The notes beneath the pieces are model-generated. The model worked only from the letters and a program-made list of their open reading frames with translations, was not told where the DNA came from and did no database searches. The position numbers were made by a program, and so were the translations under genes. This document shows positions 25,288 through 32,783 of a stretch of DNA of 64,000 nt, piece by piece (within the stretch, counting starts at the first letter, position 1; the number at the start of each line of letters is the position of its first letter). Source of the stretch: JANQRA01 sp035762545 (lineage in GTDB: Bacteria; Actinomycetota; Acidimicrobiia; Spongiisociales; ZC4RG35); the NCBI GenBank assembly GCA_035762545.1, contig DASTOM010000025.1, positions 43,339 through 107,338 on the forward strand, written 5' to 3'.

Positions 25288-25316
25288 ACGGGCCCGCAAG
25301 GGCCCGTCTTCTTTTG
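25288..25316 (+). terminator. Terminator of HU gene
   Basis: ACGGGCCC (25288-25295) and GGGCCCGT (25300-25307) around a GCAA loop, followed by CTTCTTTTG. Strong GC stem plus T-rich tail. Confidence 0.85.
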
Positions 25317-25317
25317 C

Positions 25318-25368
25318 CGTTCTGTGAGTGGAAATGCCCGGAATCCGGGCATTTCCACTCACAGAACG
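25318..25368. repeat. Perfect 24-bp-arm palindrome (family A), copy 1
   Basis: Two perfect 24-nt arms (25318-25341 and 25345-25368) around the loop AAT. Left arm begins CGTTCTGTGAGTGGAAATG, right arm ends CATTTCCACTCACAGAACG. It directly follows the HU terminator and ends 36 bp before the glycerophosphodiesterase start. The same outer arms (CGTTCTGTGA / TCACAGAACG) occur at 57362-57413. Confidence 0.85.
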
Positions 25369-25404
25369 AAATACACAGCCCACCTGCGGGTCTACCGTGA
25401 ACCT

Positions 25405-26199
25405 GTGAGACTCGACCCCGAACGCTGGCGGTCACCGGTGCCGATCGCACACCGGGGCAGCCGGCTGCTGTGGCCGGAGAACACCGAGACCTCTTTTCGG
25501 GGGGCATACGAGATGGGGTACCGACACTTCGAGACCGACCTGCACCTCACTGCCGACGGGGTGTTGGTCTGCTTCCACGACCACACCGTCGACCGAACCA
25601 CCGATGCCATCGGGCCGGTCGAGCAGTACACCCTCGCCCAGCTCCAGGCTCTCGACGCTGGTCACCGCCATGGCACCGACCAGGGATATTCCTTCCGGGG
25701 AAGTGGTGTCCGGGTCCCAACCCTCGAGTGGCTGCTCACCGAGTTCCCCGACACCTCCGTGGTCGTCGACCTCAAGGCCGACGGTCTCGCCGGGCCACTC
25801 GCCGCGCTGGTCGACGACCTGGACGCATACGACAGGCTGATCGTGGGGTCCTTCGCCGACGCCCGTCTCGTCGAGTTGAAGGAGATCTGTGATGGTCGGA
25901 TCGCCATGTCGAGCGGTCCCGCTCTATCCCGGATGTGGGTGTTGGCGTCACGGGTCGGTCGTGGAGCTGGAGGCGACATCGCTGCGCTCCAGCTCCCGAC
26001 GCACATGCGCGGGGTCCGGGTCGTCGACACGAGGCTGGTCGACGCGGCGCATGCCGCCGGGATCCAGGTCCACGTCTGGACGGTGAACGAGCCGGTCGAG
26101 ATGGCCCGACTCCTCGACATGGGTGTAGATGGTCTGGTCACCGACCGACCCGATCTGCTCAAGGACCTGCTCATCCAACGAGGGGAGTGGAAGCTTTGA
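25405..26199 (+). CDS. Glycerophosphodiester phosphodiesterase
   Basis: 264 aa from a GTG at 25405 (MRLDPERWRSPV); the longer open frame would cross the palindrome and is rejected. GDPD TIM-barrel motifs: IAHRGSRLLWPENTETSF, FETDLHLTADGVLVCFHD with the Glu-Asp metal ligands and second His, then VVVDLKADG and C-terminal HVWTVNEPVEMARLLDMGVDG. It hydrolyses glycerophosphodiesters to glycerol phosphate and an alcohol, recycling phospholipid head groups. No signal peptide, so probably cytosolic. It overlaps the next gene by one base. Confidence 0.88.
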   Translation: MRLDPERWRSPVPIAHRGSRLLWPENTETSFRGAYEMGYRHFETDLHLTADGVLVCFHDHTVDRTTDAIGPVEQYTLAQLQALDAGHRHGTDQGYSFRGSGVRVPTLEWLLTEFPDTSVVVDLKADGLAGPLAALVDDLDAYDRLIVGSFADARLVELKEICDGRIAMSSGPALSRMWVLASRVGRGAGGDIAALQLPTHMRGVRVVDTRLVDAAHAAGIQVHVWTVNEPVEMARLLDMGVDGLVTDRPDLLKDLLIQRGEWKL

Positions 26200-26720
26200 T
26201 GGCGATCCTCGCCGCCGTGATCCTGGGAGGCATGTTCGGGTCGGCGTCCGCCACGGTTGTCGAGAACGACGGTGAGGTGATGACTGTGGAGATCGAGGTC
26301 GAGGTGATGGACCCGGGCGACTCTGTCGTGGCCCATCTCGCCTTCGAAGAGGAGCAAGTGCTGACCCTGCCCCTGCTCGACCGGGGCGATGGCGTCTTCG
26401 GCATCACCACCGAACTCGAGCCGAAGAACTACGTGGTGGTATTCGAGATCGTGGGCGAGGAGCCCACTGAACCGGTGACCCTGACCCAACTCGGCGCAGA
26501 ACTCGGCCCGGAGAGTGGATCACCCACCACCACCGACCCTGACGAGCTCAGCCAGGAGTCGCAGCGCATGCTGTGGCTCGCCGTTGCCCTGGCAGCAGCC
26601 TCGCTGTCGGTCCTCGCATTCTGGGTCCTCGGCGGCAAGGGCAAGGAGGACGAAGAGTCACCCGATTCGGCTTCGGACGAAGATCCGCCCCAGGCCGCGG
26701 CCAACGACGAAGAAGAGTGA
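26199..26720 (+). CDS. Membrane-anchored protein of unknown function
   Basis: 173 aa, ATG overlapping the GDPD stop, with AGGGGAG upstream. The N-terminus (MAILAAVILGGMFGSASATV) looks like a signal peptide; the middle is an acidic beta-rich domain (about 25-100), then a Thr/Ser linker, a transmembrane helix MLWLAVALAAASLSVLAFWV at about 125-144 and a very acidic cytosolic tail ending NDEEE. I do not recognise the family. It is cotranscribed with the GDPD and GNAT genes. Confidence 0.65.
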   Translation: MAILAAVILGGMFGSASATVVENDGEVMTVEIEVEVMDPGDSVVAHLAFEEEQVLTLPLLDRGDGVFGITTELEPKNYVVVFEIVGEEPTEPVTLTQLGAELGPESGSPTTTDPDELSQESQRMLWLAVALAAASLSVLAFWVLGGKGKEDEESPDSASDEDPPQAAANDEEE

Positions 26721-27244
26721 CCTTCATCCGGCTCGCCGAAGTCGATGATGCCCTGGTCCTGGCCGACCTTCACATACGTTCCTGGCAGTCCGCCTACCGC
26801 CACATTCTCCCCCCGGAGTTCCTGGATTCCTTGGACGTGGCCCAGCGCACCGAATTCTGGCAACGGCTGCTAGATGGCGGGACGGAGGTTCTGGTGGCGG
26901 ATGACGATCAGGTCATCGGCTTCTGTCACGCCGGCGAATCGAACGACGAGGGATGGGGCGAGATCTACTCGATCTATGTCGACCCGGACCACTGGGGCCG
27001 GGGGGTGGGCGGCGGACTCCTCGCCGCCGGGCAGGAGCGATTGGTAGGGCTCGGCTTCGAGGACGCCCTCCTCTGGGTGTTGGAGGACAACGAGTCGGCG
27101 CGGAGGTTCTACGAGTCCAGGGGTTGGGTGCCGGGCAAGAGGTTCCAGGTTCTCGAGATCGGTGGCACTCCGGTCACCGAAGTCAGGTACGAGATCGGGC
27201 TCGGACGCGTTCCCGCACCATCTCGAGGTCGGCCGGGTAGGTGA
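26717..27244 (+). CDS. GNAT family N-acetyltransferase
   Basis: 175 aa from a GTG overlapping the previous stop (GTGA). GNAT fold: FIRLAEVDDALVLADLHIRS, EIYSIYVDPDHWGRGVGGGL with the acetyl-CoA pyrophosphate loop (R/Q-G-x-G-G/A at about 97-102) and WVLEDNESARRFYESRGW. It acetylates an unknown amine, perhaps ribosomal or a small molecule. The C-terminal tail runs 62 bp into the convergent ispD gene, so the two coding ends overlap. Confidence 0.82.
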   Translation: MTFIRLAEVDDALVLADLHIRSWQSAYRHILPPEFLDSLDVAQRTEFWQRLLDGGTEVLVADDDQVIGFCHAGESNDEGWGEIYSIYVDPDHWGRGVGGGLLAAGQERLVGLGFEDALLWVLEDNESARRFYESRGWVPGKRFQVLEIGGTPVTEVRYEIGLGRVPAPSRGRPGR

Positions 27245-27833
27245 CCTTCAGATTGGTGCGATCACCCGGCATGCCCACGATGGTCACGTCCGAGAACTGC
27301 TGCATGACATCGGCTGTGTCGAGCCCTTCGAAACCTGCCTGCGCTGCACGGACGTAAGCAGACATCAGTTCGGGCCCTCGGAACACCTGGGGGGTCTGGG
27401 CGCGGCGCACGCCGGGAGCCGGTCTCAGGCTGGCCCGGTCCACGAGCAGGTCGTCCGGCTCCAACACCGGGACGGCTCCGCCACTGCGGGTGGCGATCCG
27501 GAACAGGCGGTCCACCAGGATGCCCCTCAGGACGGGCCGGGCGGCGTCGTGTATCCCGATCAGGTCGTACTCCTCGCCAAGCGCCGCCAGACCTGCCATC
27601 TCACTCAGGGTCCGCGTGGCTCCTCCCGGGGCGACAGTCACCTCGGGGTGCAATTCGGAGACGGAATCGATCAGCTCCGGCCGACAGGCGATCACGATCC
27701 GGCTGACGTGGGCCTGGACCGCTGCGACGGTGTGGGATATGAGTGGTTGGCCCTCCACGTCGGCCATCAGCTTGTCGGACCCGAACCGGGTGCTCGACCC
27801 ACCTGCAACGATCACCATGGCCCGACTCGACAT
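27183..27833 (-). CDS. ispD: 2-C-methyl-D-erythritol 4-phosphate cytidylyltransferase
   Basis: 216 aa from the ATG at 27833 (MSSRAMVIVAGGSSTRFGSD). Motifs: the CTP-binding AGGSSTRFGSDK loop at 9-20, GGATRTLSEM, IHDAARPVL and TPQVFRG, then DVTIVGMPGDRTNLKVTYPADL. It makes CDP-methylerythritol in the MEP isoprenoid pathway, upstream of the polyprenyl synthase at 57426. ispF is not adjacent. Only 22 bp separate its start from a divergent small gene, and its end overlaps the GNAT gene. Confidence 0.88.
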   Translation of the reverse strand: MSSRAMVIVAGGSSTRFGSDKLMADVEGQPLISHTVAAVQAHVSRIVIACRPELIDSVSELHPEVTVAPGGATRTLSEMAGLAALGEEYDLIGIHDAARPVLRGILVDRLFRIATRSGGAVPVLEPDDLLVDRASLRPAPGVRRAQTPQVFRGPELMSAYVRAAQAGFEGLDTADVMQQFSDVTIVGMPGDRTNLKVTYPADLEMVRERVRARSRT

Positions 27834-27855
27834 GTGGCGAGGGTACTTTGGCACC

Positions 27856-28188
27856 GTGATCTCCATCGCCCGGCTCCGCGACCGTCTCGAAGACGACCAC
27901 GTATCTTTCAACAAATGGGGTCACCCGGTCGAGATCGAGATCCCGGCAGGCCTCGGTCCGGCGACCATGCTTGTCGTCGAGGTCACGGACGCCTTGAAGG
28001 ATGTCGATTTCGCCGATCGGGTGACCGGTTCGGTGGACCGTGCCGGGATGTGGTCGGTTCAGGCCCTGGTACTCGATCGAAGCGTCCTGCAGCGACTCGA
28101 AGGCGACGAGATGCCGGTCGAGGATCTGATCGAGGCGGTCGAGGCGGCGGGCGTCGCCTGGTCGGTCAGCCCGATCTCCGGCCCTTGA
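27856..28188 (+). CDS. Hypothetical protein, 110 aa
   Basis: Starts at a GTG at 27856 (MISIARLRDRLEDDHVSFNK). The protein is compact, acidic and of mixed alpha/beta character (VEIEIPAGLGPATMLVVEVT, WSVQALVLDRSVLQRLEGDE). No catalytic motif or membrane segment is visible and I do not recognise the family. It is divergent from ispD by 22 bp, likely leaderless, and its last 23 bp overlap the convergent HAD gene. Codon use matches its neighbours, which supports a real gene. Confidence 0.6.
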   Translation: MISIARLRDRLEDDHVSFNKWGHPVEIEIPAGLGPATMLVVEVTDALKDVDFADRVTGSVDRAGMWSVQALVLDRSVLQRLEGDEMPVEDLIEAVEAAGVAWSVSPISGP

Positions 28189-28939
28189 GCGCCCAGTAGG
28201 CGAGGATCGCGGCGATCCCGGTGACGACGGCTCCTGAGGCGGCGATGGCTGGGAGCCTGTCCCGCATCGTCACGGCAGACTCGAAATGCCGGACCTCCCA
28301 GCCACGCTCCTCGGCGATCTGGGCGAGCTCGGAATCGGGGTTGACCACAACCGGATGGCCGACAGCCTCGAGCATGGGCAGGTCGGTGATCGAGTCGCTG
28401 TAGGCATAGCTCGCCTCCAGGTCGATCCCTTCGTCCTGTGCCATCGCCCTCATCGCCTCGGCCTTCCCGGGTCCGTAAGCGTACAGCTCGATGTCTCCCG
28501 TGTACCTGCCCTCCTCGTCGACCGCGGAACGGGTGGCGATGACGTCGTCGATCCCCAGGTATCGGCACAGTGGGCGGACGATCTCCTCGGGGCTGGCCGA
28601 GATGACGACCACCCGACGCCCCACGCCCCGGTGCTCTTCGATGATTGCCAGCGCTTCGGCATACACCAGCGGGGTCACGACTTCATCGACGGTCTCGGTG
28701 ACGAGGGCCTCGATCTCTTCTTTGTCCCAACCCTTGGTGATGGCAGACAGTTCGTCCTTGACCCGCTCCAGCTGGTCGTGGTCGGCCCCGAATGCCTGGT
28801 AGTAGGCCTGGGCGATTCCCGCCTTGGCCAGGGTCGATCCGGAGAGGAGGCCGGCTTTGAACATGGGGCGGGTGAAGGCCAGCGTCGAGGACTTGGCGAT
28901 GATGGTCTTGTCCAGGTCGAAGAAGGCGACAGCGGTCAC
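28166..28939 (-). CDS. HAD-IB family phosphatase
   Basis: 257 aa. HAD motif I AFFDLDKTII at 5-14 with both aspartates, motif II VVISASPEE near 108-116, motif III Lys in GPGKAEAM and motif IV YSDSITDLPML. This is the SerB-like HAD-IB branch. A C-terminal hydrophobic helix (AASGAVVTGIAAILAYWAL) suggests membrane anchoring. The divergent position next to a Ssd/tad locus equals that of Rv3661 in M. tuberculosis. Substrate is not known; it may be a phospholipid-type or phosphoserine-like ester. Confidence 0.85.
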   Translation of the reverse strand: MTAVAFFDLDKTIIAKSSTLAFTRPMFKAGLLSGSTLAKAGIAQAYYQAFGADHDQLERVKDELSAITKGWDKEEIEALVTETVDEVVTPLVYAEALAIIEEHRGVGRRVVVISASPEEIVRPLCRYLGIDDVIATRSAVDEEGRYTGDIELYAYGPGKAEAMRAMAQDEGIDLEASYAYSDSITDLPMLEAVGHPVVVNPDSELAQIAEERGWEVRHFESAVTMRDRLPAIAASGAVVTGIAAILAYWALKGRRSG

Positions 28940-29008
28940 CTCATCAAACTAACCCGAGGTCCTGACAAGGGTCTTGTAGCGGGATTACCGCCCCCATATG
29001 TTCGAGAC

Positions 29009-29560
29009 ATGGTTGGGAAGGGGAGACATTCAGTTCTGGCCGTGCGTTCGCCGGACCCGGTTCTCTCACTCGTCGGCGCTGTCGGGCTGGCGGCTGCAGG
29101 CGGAACGGGGCTGGTCATCGATCTTCTCACCGACCGGGCCGGCGGGAAACGCACCCTGCGCGACCTGGCTGTCGATGGTCCGTCCCTCGCCGAGTTGAGC
29201 CCGAGCCGGCGCGGTGTGGCCCTCCTCAGAGGTGGGGGGATCGAGGAGCAAGCCGCGCTCGAGATCATCGAGAGGCTTGCCCAACGCTGGCCTGCCGTGA
29301 CCATCCGGGTCGACAGTGGTCGCCTCCCGTTTCCGGTCGTGCCGGCGATACCGCTCTATCCGCCGGGTCTGCTGCCTGCGCCGTCGGAGACCCATTGTGT
29401 CTGGCAGCCGGTCGGGGTGGGGTCGGATCCTCCCGGACCCGGACCGGTCCTGCCCAGGCTTCGACCATCCACGCTGCGACGCCTGCTTACCCTTCAAATG
29501 CCCCGTCGCAGCCGCTGGGTCGAAGCTTGGGCGCCTGTTTGGGAGATGCCGTGGGCGTAG
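29009..29560 (+). CDS. Tad-locus Ssd/CpaE-like protein, degenerate
   Basis: 183 aa from ATG 29009. It sits just before tadA, the slot held by the septum-site/CpaE-like gene ssd in actinobacterial tad loci. The sequence has VLSLVGAVGLAAAGGTGLVIDLLT, faintly like the start of a MinD/CpaE domain, but no Walker A lysine can be seen and the C-terminus is Pro-rich (PAIPLYPPGLLPAPS). It could be a shortened, ATP-binding-defective CpaE relative. The end overlaps the tadA start by 10 bp, so it belongs to the operon. Confidence 0.6.
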   Translation: MVGKGRHSVLAVRSPDPVLSLVGAVGLAAAGGTGLVIDLLTDRAGGKRTLRDLAVDGPSLAELSPSRRGVALLRGGGIEEQAALEIIERLAQRWPAVTIRVDSGRLPFPVVPAIPLYPPGLLPAPSETHCVWQPVGVGSDPPGPGPVLPRLRPSTLRRLLTLQMPRRSRWVEAWAPVWEMPWA

Positions 29561-30582
29561 TCGACCGACTCAGTCGTCTCATCGCCGTCGGTGATACCGA
29601 CCTGACCGTCGACGCCGTGACGATGGAGGCGGGTCGACTCCTCGCCACCGAGTCGCCGTGGAGCCAGGACCGGGTCGGGCATGTGGTGAACAACGTGACC
29701 GGTCTCGGACCGGTGCAACCCTTCTTCGACGATCCCGACGTGAGTGACGTGCTGGTGAACGGTCCCACGGAGATCTGGATCGACCGGGGTCAGGATCTGG
29801 AGCGCACCACCGCATCCTTCGACTCCGACGAACACGTCGTGGCCACAGTGGAGCGGGTCATCGCCCCTTTGGGTCTCAGGTTGGATCGATCCTCTCCGAT
29901 GGTCGATGCTCGGCTCGCCGACGGGTCACGTCTCCACGCCGTACTGCCGCCGGCGTCGGTCGATTTCCCACTCGTTGCCATCCGGCGCTTCACCCAGCGG
30001 GTGACGTCACTGGATGACCTGGTGACCGCCGGCACCGCAAGCCGTGACGACGTGGAACGGCTTGCCACAGCGGTGCTGGAGCGACGGGCGATTGTGGTCT
30101 CTGGAGGGACCGGTGCCGGCAAGACCACACTCCTGAACCTCCTCGCCGCAGCCATTCCGGAGGGCGAGCGAGTGGTCACTGTCGAGGATGCCGCCGAGCT
30201 CGACCTACCCGGGCACGTCGTCCGTCTCGAGGCTCGCCCGGCCAACGCCGAGGGGCGTGGCGAGATCACCATCAGGTCGCTGCTTCGTTCCGCGCTCCGG
30301 CTGCGGCCAGACCGCATCGTCCTGGGCGAGGTCCGTGGCGGAGAGGCCCTCGACTTGATCACCGCACTCAATACGGGTCATCGAGGCTCGTTGACGACGG
30401 TCCACGCCAACTCTCCCGACGAGGCGATGCTCCGTCTCGAGACCCTCGCCCTGAGTGCGGGCAACACGTCTGAGCGGGCGGTAACCCGTCAACTCCACAG
30501 CGCAATCGAAGTCATCGTCCAGATCGAACGGGTCGGCAACCGGCGTCGCATCGTCGAGATCAAAGATCGGGGCGGAGGATGA
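29551..30582 (+). CDS. tadA: Tad pilus secretion ATPase TadA
   Basis: 343 aa from GTG 29551. Secretion ATPase of the T2SS-E/PulE family: N-domain DPDVSDVLVNGPTEIWIDR, Walker A VVSGGTGAGKTTLLNLL (about 183-199), Asp box VVTVEDAAELDLP, Walker B RIVLGEVRGGEALDL and His box LNTGHRGSLTTVHANS. It powers Flp pilus assembly at the cytoplasmic membrane with TadB and TadC, which follow directly. The frame opens upstream, but the GTG overlapping the previous stop fits the operon layout. Confidence 0.9.
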   Translation: MGVVDRLSRLIAVGDTDLTVDAVTMEAGRLLATESPWSQDRVGHVVNNVTGLGPVQPFFDDPDVSDVLVNGPTEIWIDRGQDLERTTASFDSDEHVVATVERVIAPLGLRLDRSSPMVDARLADGSRLHAVLPPASVDFPLVAIRRFTQRVTSLDDLVTAGTASRDDVERLATAVLERRAIVVSGGTGAGKTTLLNLLAAAIPEGERVVTVEDAAELDLPGHVVRLEARPANAEGRGEITIRSLLRSALRLRPDRIVLGEVRGGEALDLITALNTGHRGSLTTVHANSPDEAMLRLETLALSAGNTSERAVTRQLHSAIEVIVQIERVGNRRRIVEIKDRGGG

Positions 30583-31214
30583 TCGTGGCCACCACACTCG
30601 CGGTGTTGTTCGCCCTCGGCGTCGATCTCCGACGCATCGTCGTCCTGGCGTGGGCCGTCTATCTGCCGGTGGTGGCGGGCTGTCTGGTCCTGTTGATGAT
30701 CTGGAGACTGCGTCCGGACGACACGACCAGGTCGGCGGTCTTCTGTGAGGCTGTGGCCTCCGAGCTCAGGGCCGGGTCGTCTGTTCGATCTGCGGTCATC
30801 GCCGCTGCCGACGCCACTGGTGTCAGAGGCCTGTCCCCCTTCGAGCCGATGGAGTCGATCGCCGCCAGGGTCGCTGAGACCTTCGCCGAGGTCGGCGATG
30901 AGCTGAGGTTGACCATCTCCATGAGCGCACGCTCTGGGGCCGACAGCGCCTCCCTCTTCCATGAGATCGGGACCCTCGCACTGGCCCAGGCCGAGATACG
31001 GCGGGAGGTCCGCACCGCCACAGCCCCTGCCCGGGCCACGGCCCTGGTGCTCGTTGGTGCACCAGTGGGATACGTCGCATGGCAGATCACCGGTGGCGGC
31101 ATCGGGGGGATCGTCGGGTCGTCCGCGCAGCGCATCGCGGCGATGGCCGGTCTGGGTGTGTTTCTCTTGGGGGTGGGCGCCACCGCCTTCCTCTTGTGGA
31201 GGTCGGCGCGGTGA
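30579..31214 (+). CDS. tadB: Tad pilus membrane protein TadB
   Basis: 211 aa. N-terminal hydrophobic helices (about 1-45), then the cytosolic T2SF domain (AVFCEAVASELRAGSSVRSA, LRLTISMSARSGADSASLFHE), then two C-terminal helices from about 150. It forms the inner-membrane platform of the Flp pilus with TadC. It is shorter than the standard TadB of about 300 aa, as is usual in actinobacteria. ATG overlaps the tadA stop and the end overlaps tadC. Confidence 0.8.
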   Translation: MIVATTLAVLFALGVDLRRIVVLAWAVYLPVVAGCLVLLMIWRLRPDDTTRSAVFCEAVASELRAGSSVRSAVIAAADATGVRGLSPFEPMESIAARVAETFAEVGDELRLTISMSARSGADSASLFHEIGTLALAQAEIRREVRTATAPARATALVLVGAPVGYVAWQITGGGIGGIVGSSAQRIAAMAGLGVFLLGVGATAFLLWRSAR

Positions 31215-31750
31215 GGCGGGTCCTGGGTGGGTCGATTGGGCTCATGGTCGCCGGACCGCTTGGCGCGTTGGCTGGTCTGCTGGTTGCACCGAGCTTCGAC
31301 CGGGCACGGCGCCGCGAGGATGCCGATCCCTCGACCTCTCTAGTCCTTCTGCTCCTTCTCATCGAACTGAGGTCCGGTATGTCGGTTCTCGCCGCCCTTC
31401 ACGGTGTCTCGTCGGTCCTGCCCGGCTACGACAACCTCCGGATCGTCGCCCGGGTCGCCAGTGTCGCCGGCCTCATCGCAGCCATCGCCCATGCCAATGA
31501 CGAACTGCGCCCTGTCGTTGCCCAACTGGCCCGGGCGCAACGCTCCGGGGCATCGCTGGGCGGCACCGTCCGCCGAATGCTCGACGAAGATCTCGCCGAG
31601 GACCGGGCCCGTCGCATCGCTCGGGCCCGCGCCCTACCGGTTCGTCTCATGATGCCGGTGACCCTCCTGATCCTGCCCGGCATGGTCCTCATGCTCTACG
31701 CCCCCTCGATACTCGACATGTTCGAAGAGCTCACCGGGTCGCTGCTGTGA
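31211..31750 (+). CDS. tadC: Tad pilus membrane protein TadC
   Basis: 179 aa from GTG overlapping the tadB stop (GTGA). N-terminal helix IGLMVAGPLGALAGLLVAPS, then the T2SF segment LVLLLLLIELRSGMSVLAAL and AQLARAQRSGASLGGTVRRM, and C-terminal LPVRLMMPVTLLILPGMVLML, the motif typical of the end of TadC. It partners TadB in the pilus platform. It is followed by the pilin gene after 51 bp. Confidence 0.85.
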   Translation: MRRVLGGSIGLMVAGPLGALAGLLVAPSFDRARRREDADPSTSLVLLLLLIELRSGMSVLAALHGVSSVLPGYDNLRIVARVASVAGLIAAIAHANDELRPVVAQLARAQRSGASLGGTVRRMLDEDLAEDRARRIARARALPVRLMMPVTLLILPGMVLMLYAPSILDMFEELTGSLL

Positions 31751-31801
31751 CTTCCGCACTTCCTCCCGCACCGGTCGGATACCGGACTGGAAGGAGTGTC
31801 A

Positions 31802-31999
31802 ATGACACGAATGTGGAACTGGGTCATCGCCCGGATGGAGTCTGACGAGGGTCAGGCGACAGTCGAGTACTTCCTCGTGATCCTCGCCGCCACCGCCCTC
31901 GCCATCATCGCCCTCAAGTGGCTGCAGTCGGGGAGTGGTGGGGGCTTGCTGGGCAACCTCTTCGGGAAGGTGATCGATTGGGTCGCCGGGGCTTTCTGA
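31802..31999 (+). CDS. Flp/DUF4244-type pilin
   Basis: 65 aa, ATG 31802 with AAGGAG five bases upstream. It has a charged leader (MTRMWNWVIARMESDEG) then QATVEYFLVILAATALAIIALKWL, the Glu-Tyr prepilin motif and hydrophobic helix, and a Gly-rich turn with an amphipathic end. It is the candidate major pilin of the tad locus. The last 22 bp overlap the TadE gene. Compare the orphan pilin at 14411. Confidence 0.8.
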   Translation: MTRMWNWVIARMESDEGQATVEYFLVILAATALAIIALKWLQSGSGGGLLGNLFGKVIDWVAGAF

Positions 32000-32361
32000 G
32001 CAGAGACCGGGGGTCGGTGACCGTGGAGTTCTTTCTCGTGGTGCCGCTCCTCATCGTGGTGCTGGCCGCTGGGGTCCAGGTGATCTCGGTGGCCCGCGCC
32101 CGGATCGAGCTCGTGGGAGCGGTCCGTGAAGGAGCACGCGTTGCCGCCACCACTCCCGATCCGGCCCGGGCCGTCGAAGCGGTCCGGAACGCGTTGAGCC
32201 CCGAGGACAGGGACCGGGTGCGGATCTCGGTGAGCCGGCCCGGCGTCGTCGGGCGGCCCGCGCGGGTCACGGCTACGTATCGCCACGTGCTGCTCGTCCC
32301 TCTCATCCCGGACTTCGGGGTCACGGTGAGCGCCCGCGCGGTGATGGCGGTAGAACGGTGA
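31978..32361 (+). CDS. TadE-like pseudopilin
   Basis: 127 aa from TTG 31978 with GGGAAGG seven bases upstream. RDRGSVTVEFFLVVPLLIVV is the TadE signature: a Glu-containing prepilin-type site and transmembrane helix, followed by ARARIELVGAVREGARVAAT and a beta-rich C-terminal domain outside the membrane. TadE/TadF are minor pilins needed for pilus assembly. The start overlaps the pilin gene, and the end overlaps the next gene (GTGA). Confidence 0.8.
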   Translation: MGRRGFLSRDRGSVTVEFFLVVPLLIVVLAAGVQVISVARARIELVGAVREGARVAATTPDPARAVEAVRNALSPEDRDRVRISVSRPGVVGRPARVTATYRHVLLVPLIPDFGVTVSARAVMAVER

Positions 32362-32741
32362 GTGAGCGGGGGTCCGCTGCGGTGGCCATGGCTGGCCTCC
32401 TCGGCGTCATTGCCCTCCTGGCCGTCGCCGTTGCCTCGATCGGGGTCCTCTACGGAGCCAAGGCGCAGGCCCAAACGGCCGCCGACGCCGGGGCTCTCGC
32501 CGCAGCTGTGGCCACCTACCCGCCAGTCGCTCGCGGCGCCCCGGCTGTCGTGGCTCGCTCAGTGGTAGCCGAGAACGGCTCGAGACTCGTCTCCTGCCGC
32601 TGTCGTGTCGACGGCTCACTCTCGGAACGGACCGTGGAGGTCGTCACCGCGGTCGGTGTTTCGGTGCCGATCTTCGGCACGGTGGAGGTGGGTGCGAGCA
32701 GTCGGGCCGAGTTCGATCCGATGCGTTGGCTGGGCTGGTGA
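32358..32741 (+). CDS. Rv3654c-type TadE/TadG-like protein
   Basis: 127 aa from GTG 32358. RGSAAVAMAGLLGVIALLAVAVASIGVLYG is an N-terminal membrane helix, followed by AKAQAQTAADAGALAAAVAT, the hallmark of Rv3654c/TadG-like proteins, then a small extracytoplasmic domain with a C-R-C pair (VSCRCRV). It is the last gene of the tad operon, as in M. tuberculosis. Its role in pilus assembly is inferred from position. Confidence 0.75.
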   Translation: MSERGSAAVAMAGLLGVIALLAVAVASIGVLYGAKAQAQTAADAGALAAAVATYPPVARGAPAVVARSVVAENGSRLVSCRCRVDGSLSERTVEVVTAVGVSVPIFGTVEVGASSRAEFDPMRWLGW

Positions 32742-32783
32742 GGGGCGGGTCCGGGTCAGGGCCCACGGAGATATTCTCGACTC

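Noticed and set aside
25324..25404. N-terminal extension of the glycerophosphodiesterase
   Set aside because: It would translate the right half of the 51-bp palindrome; the GTG at 25405 gives a normal GDPD N-terminus.
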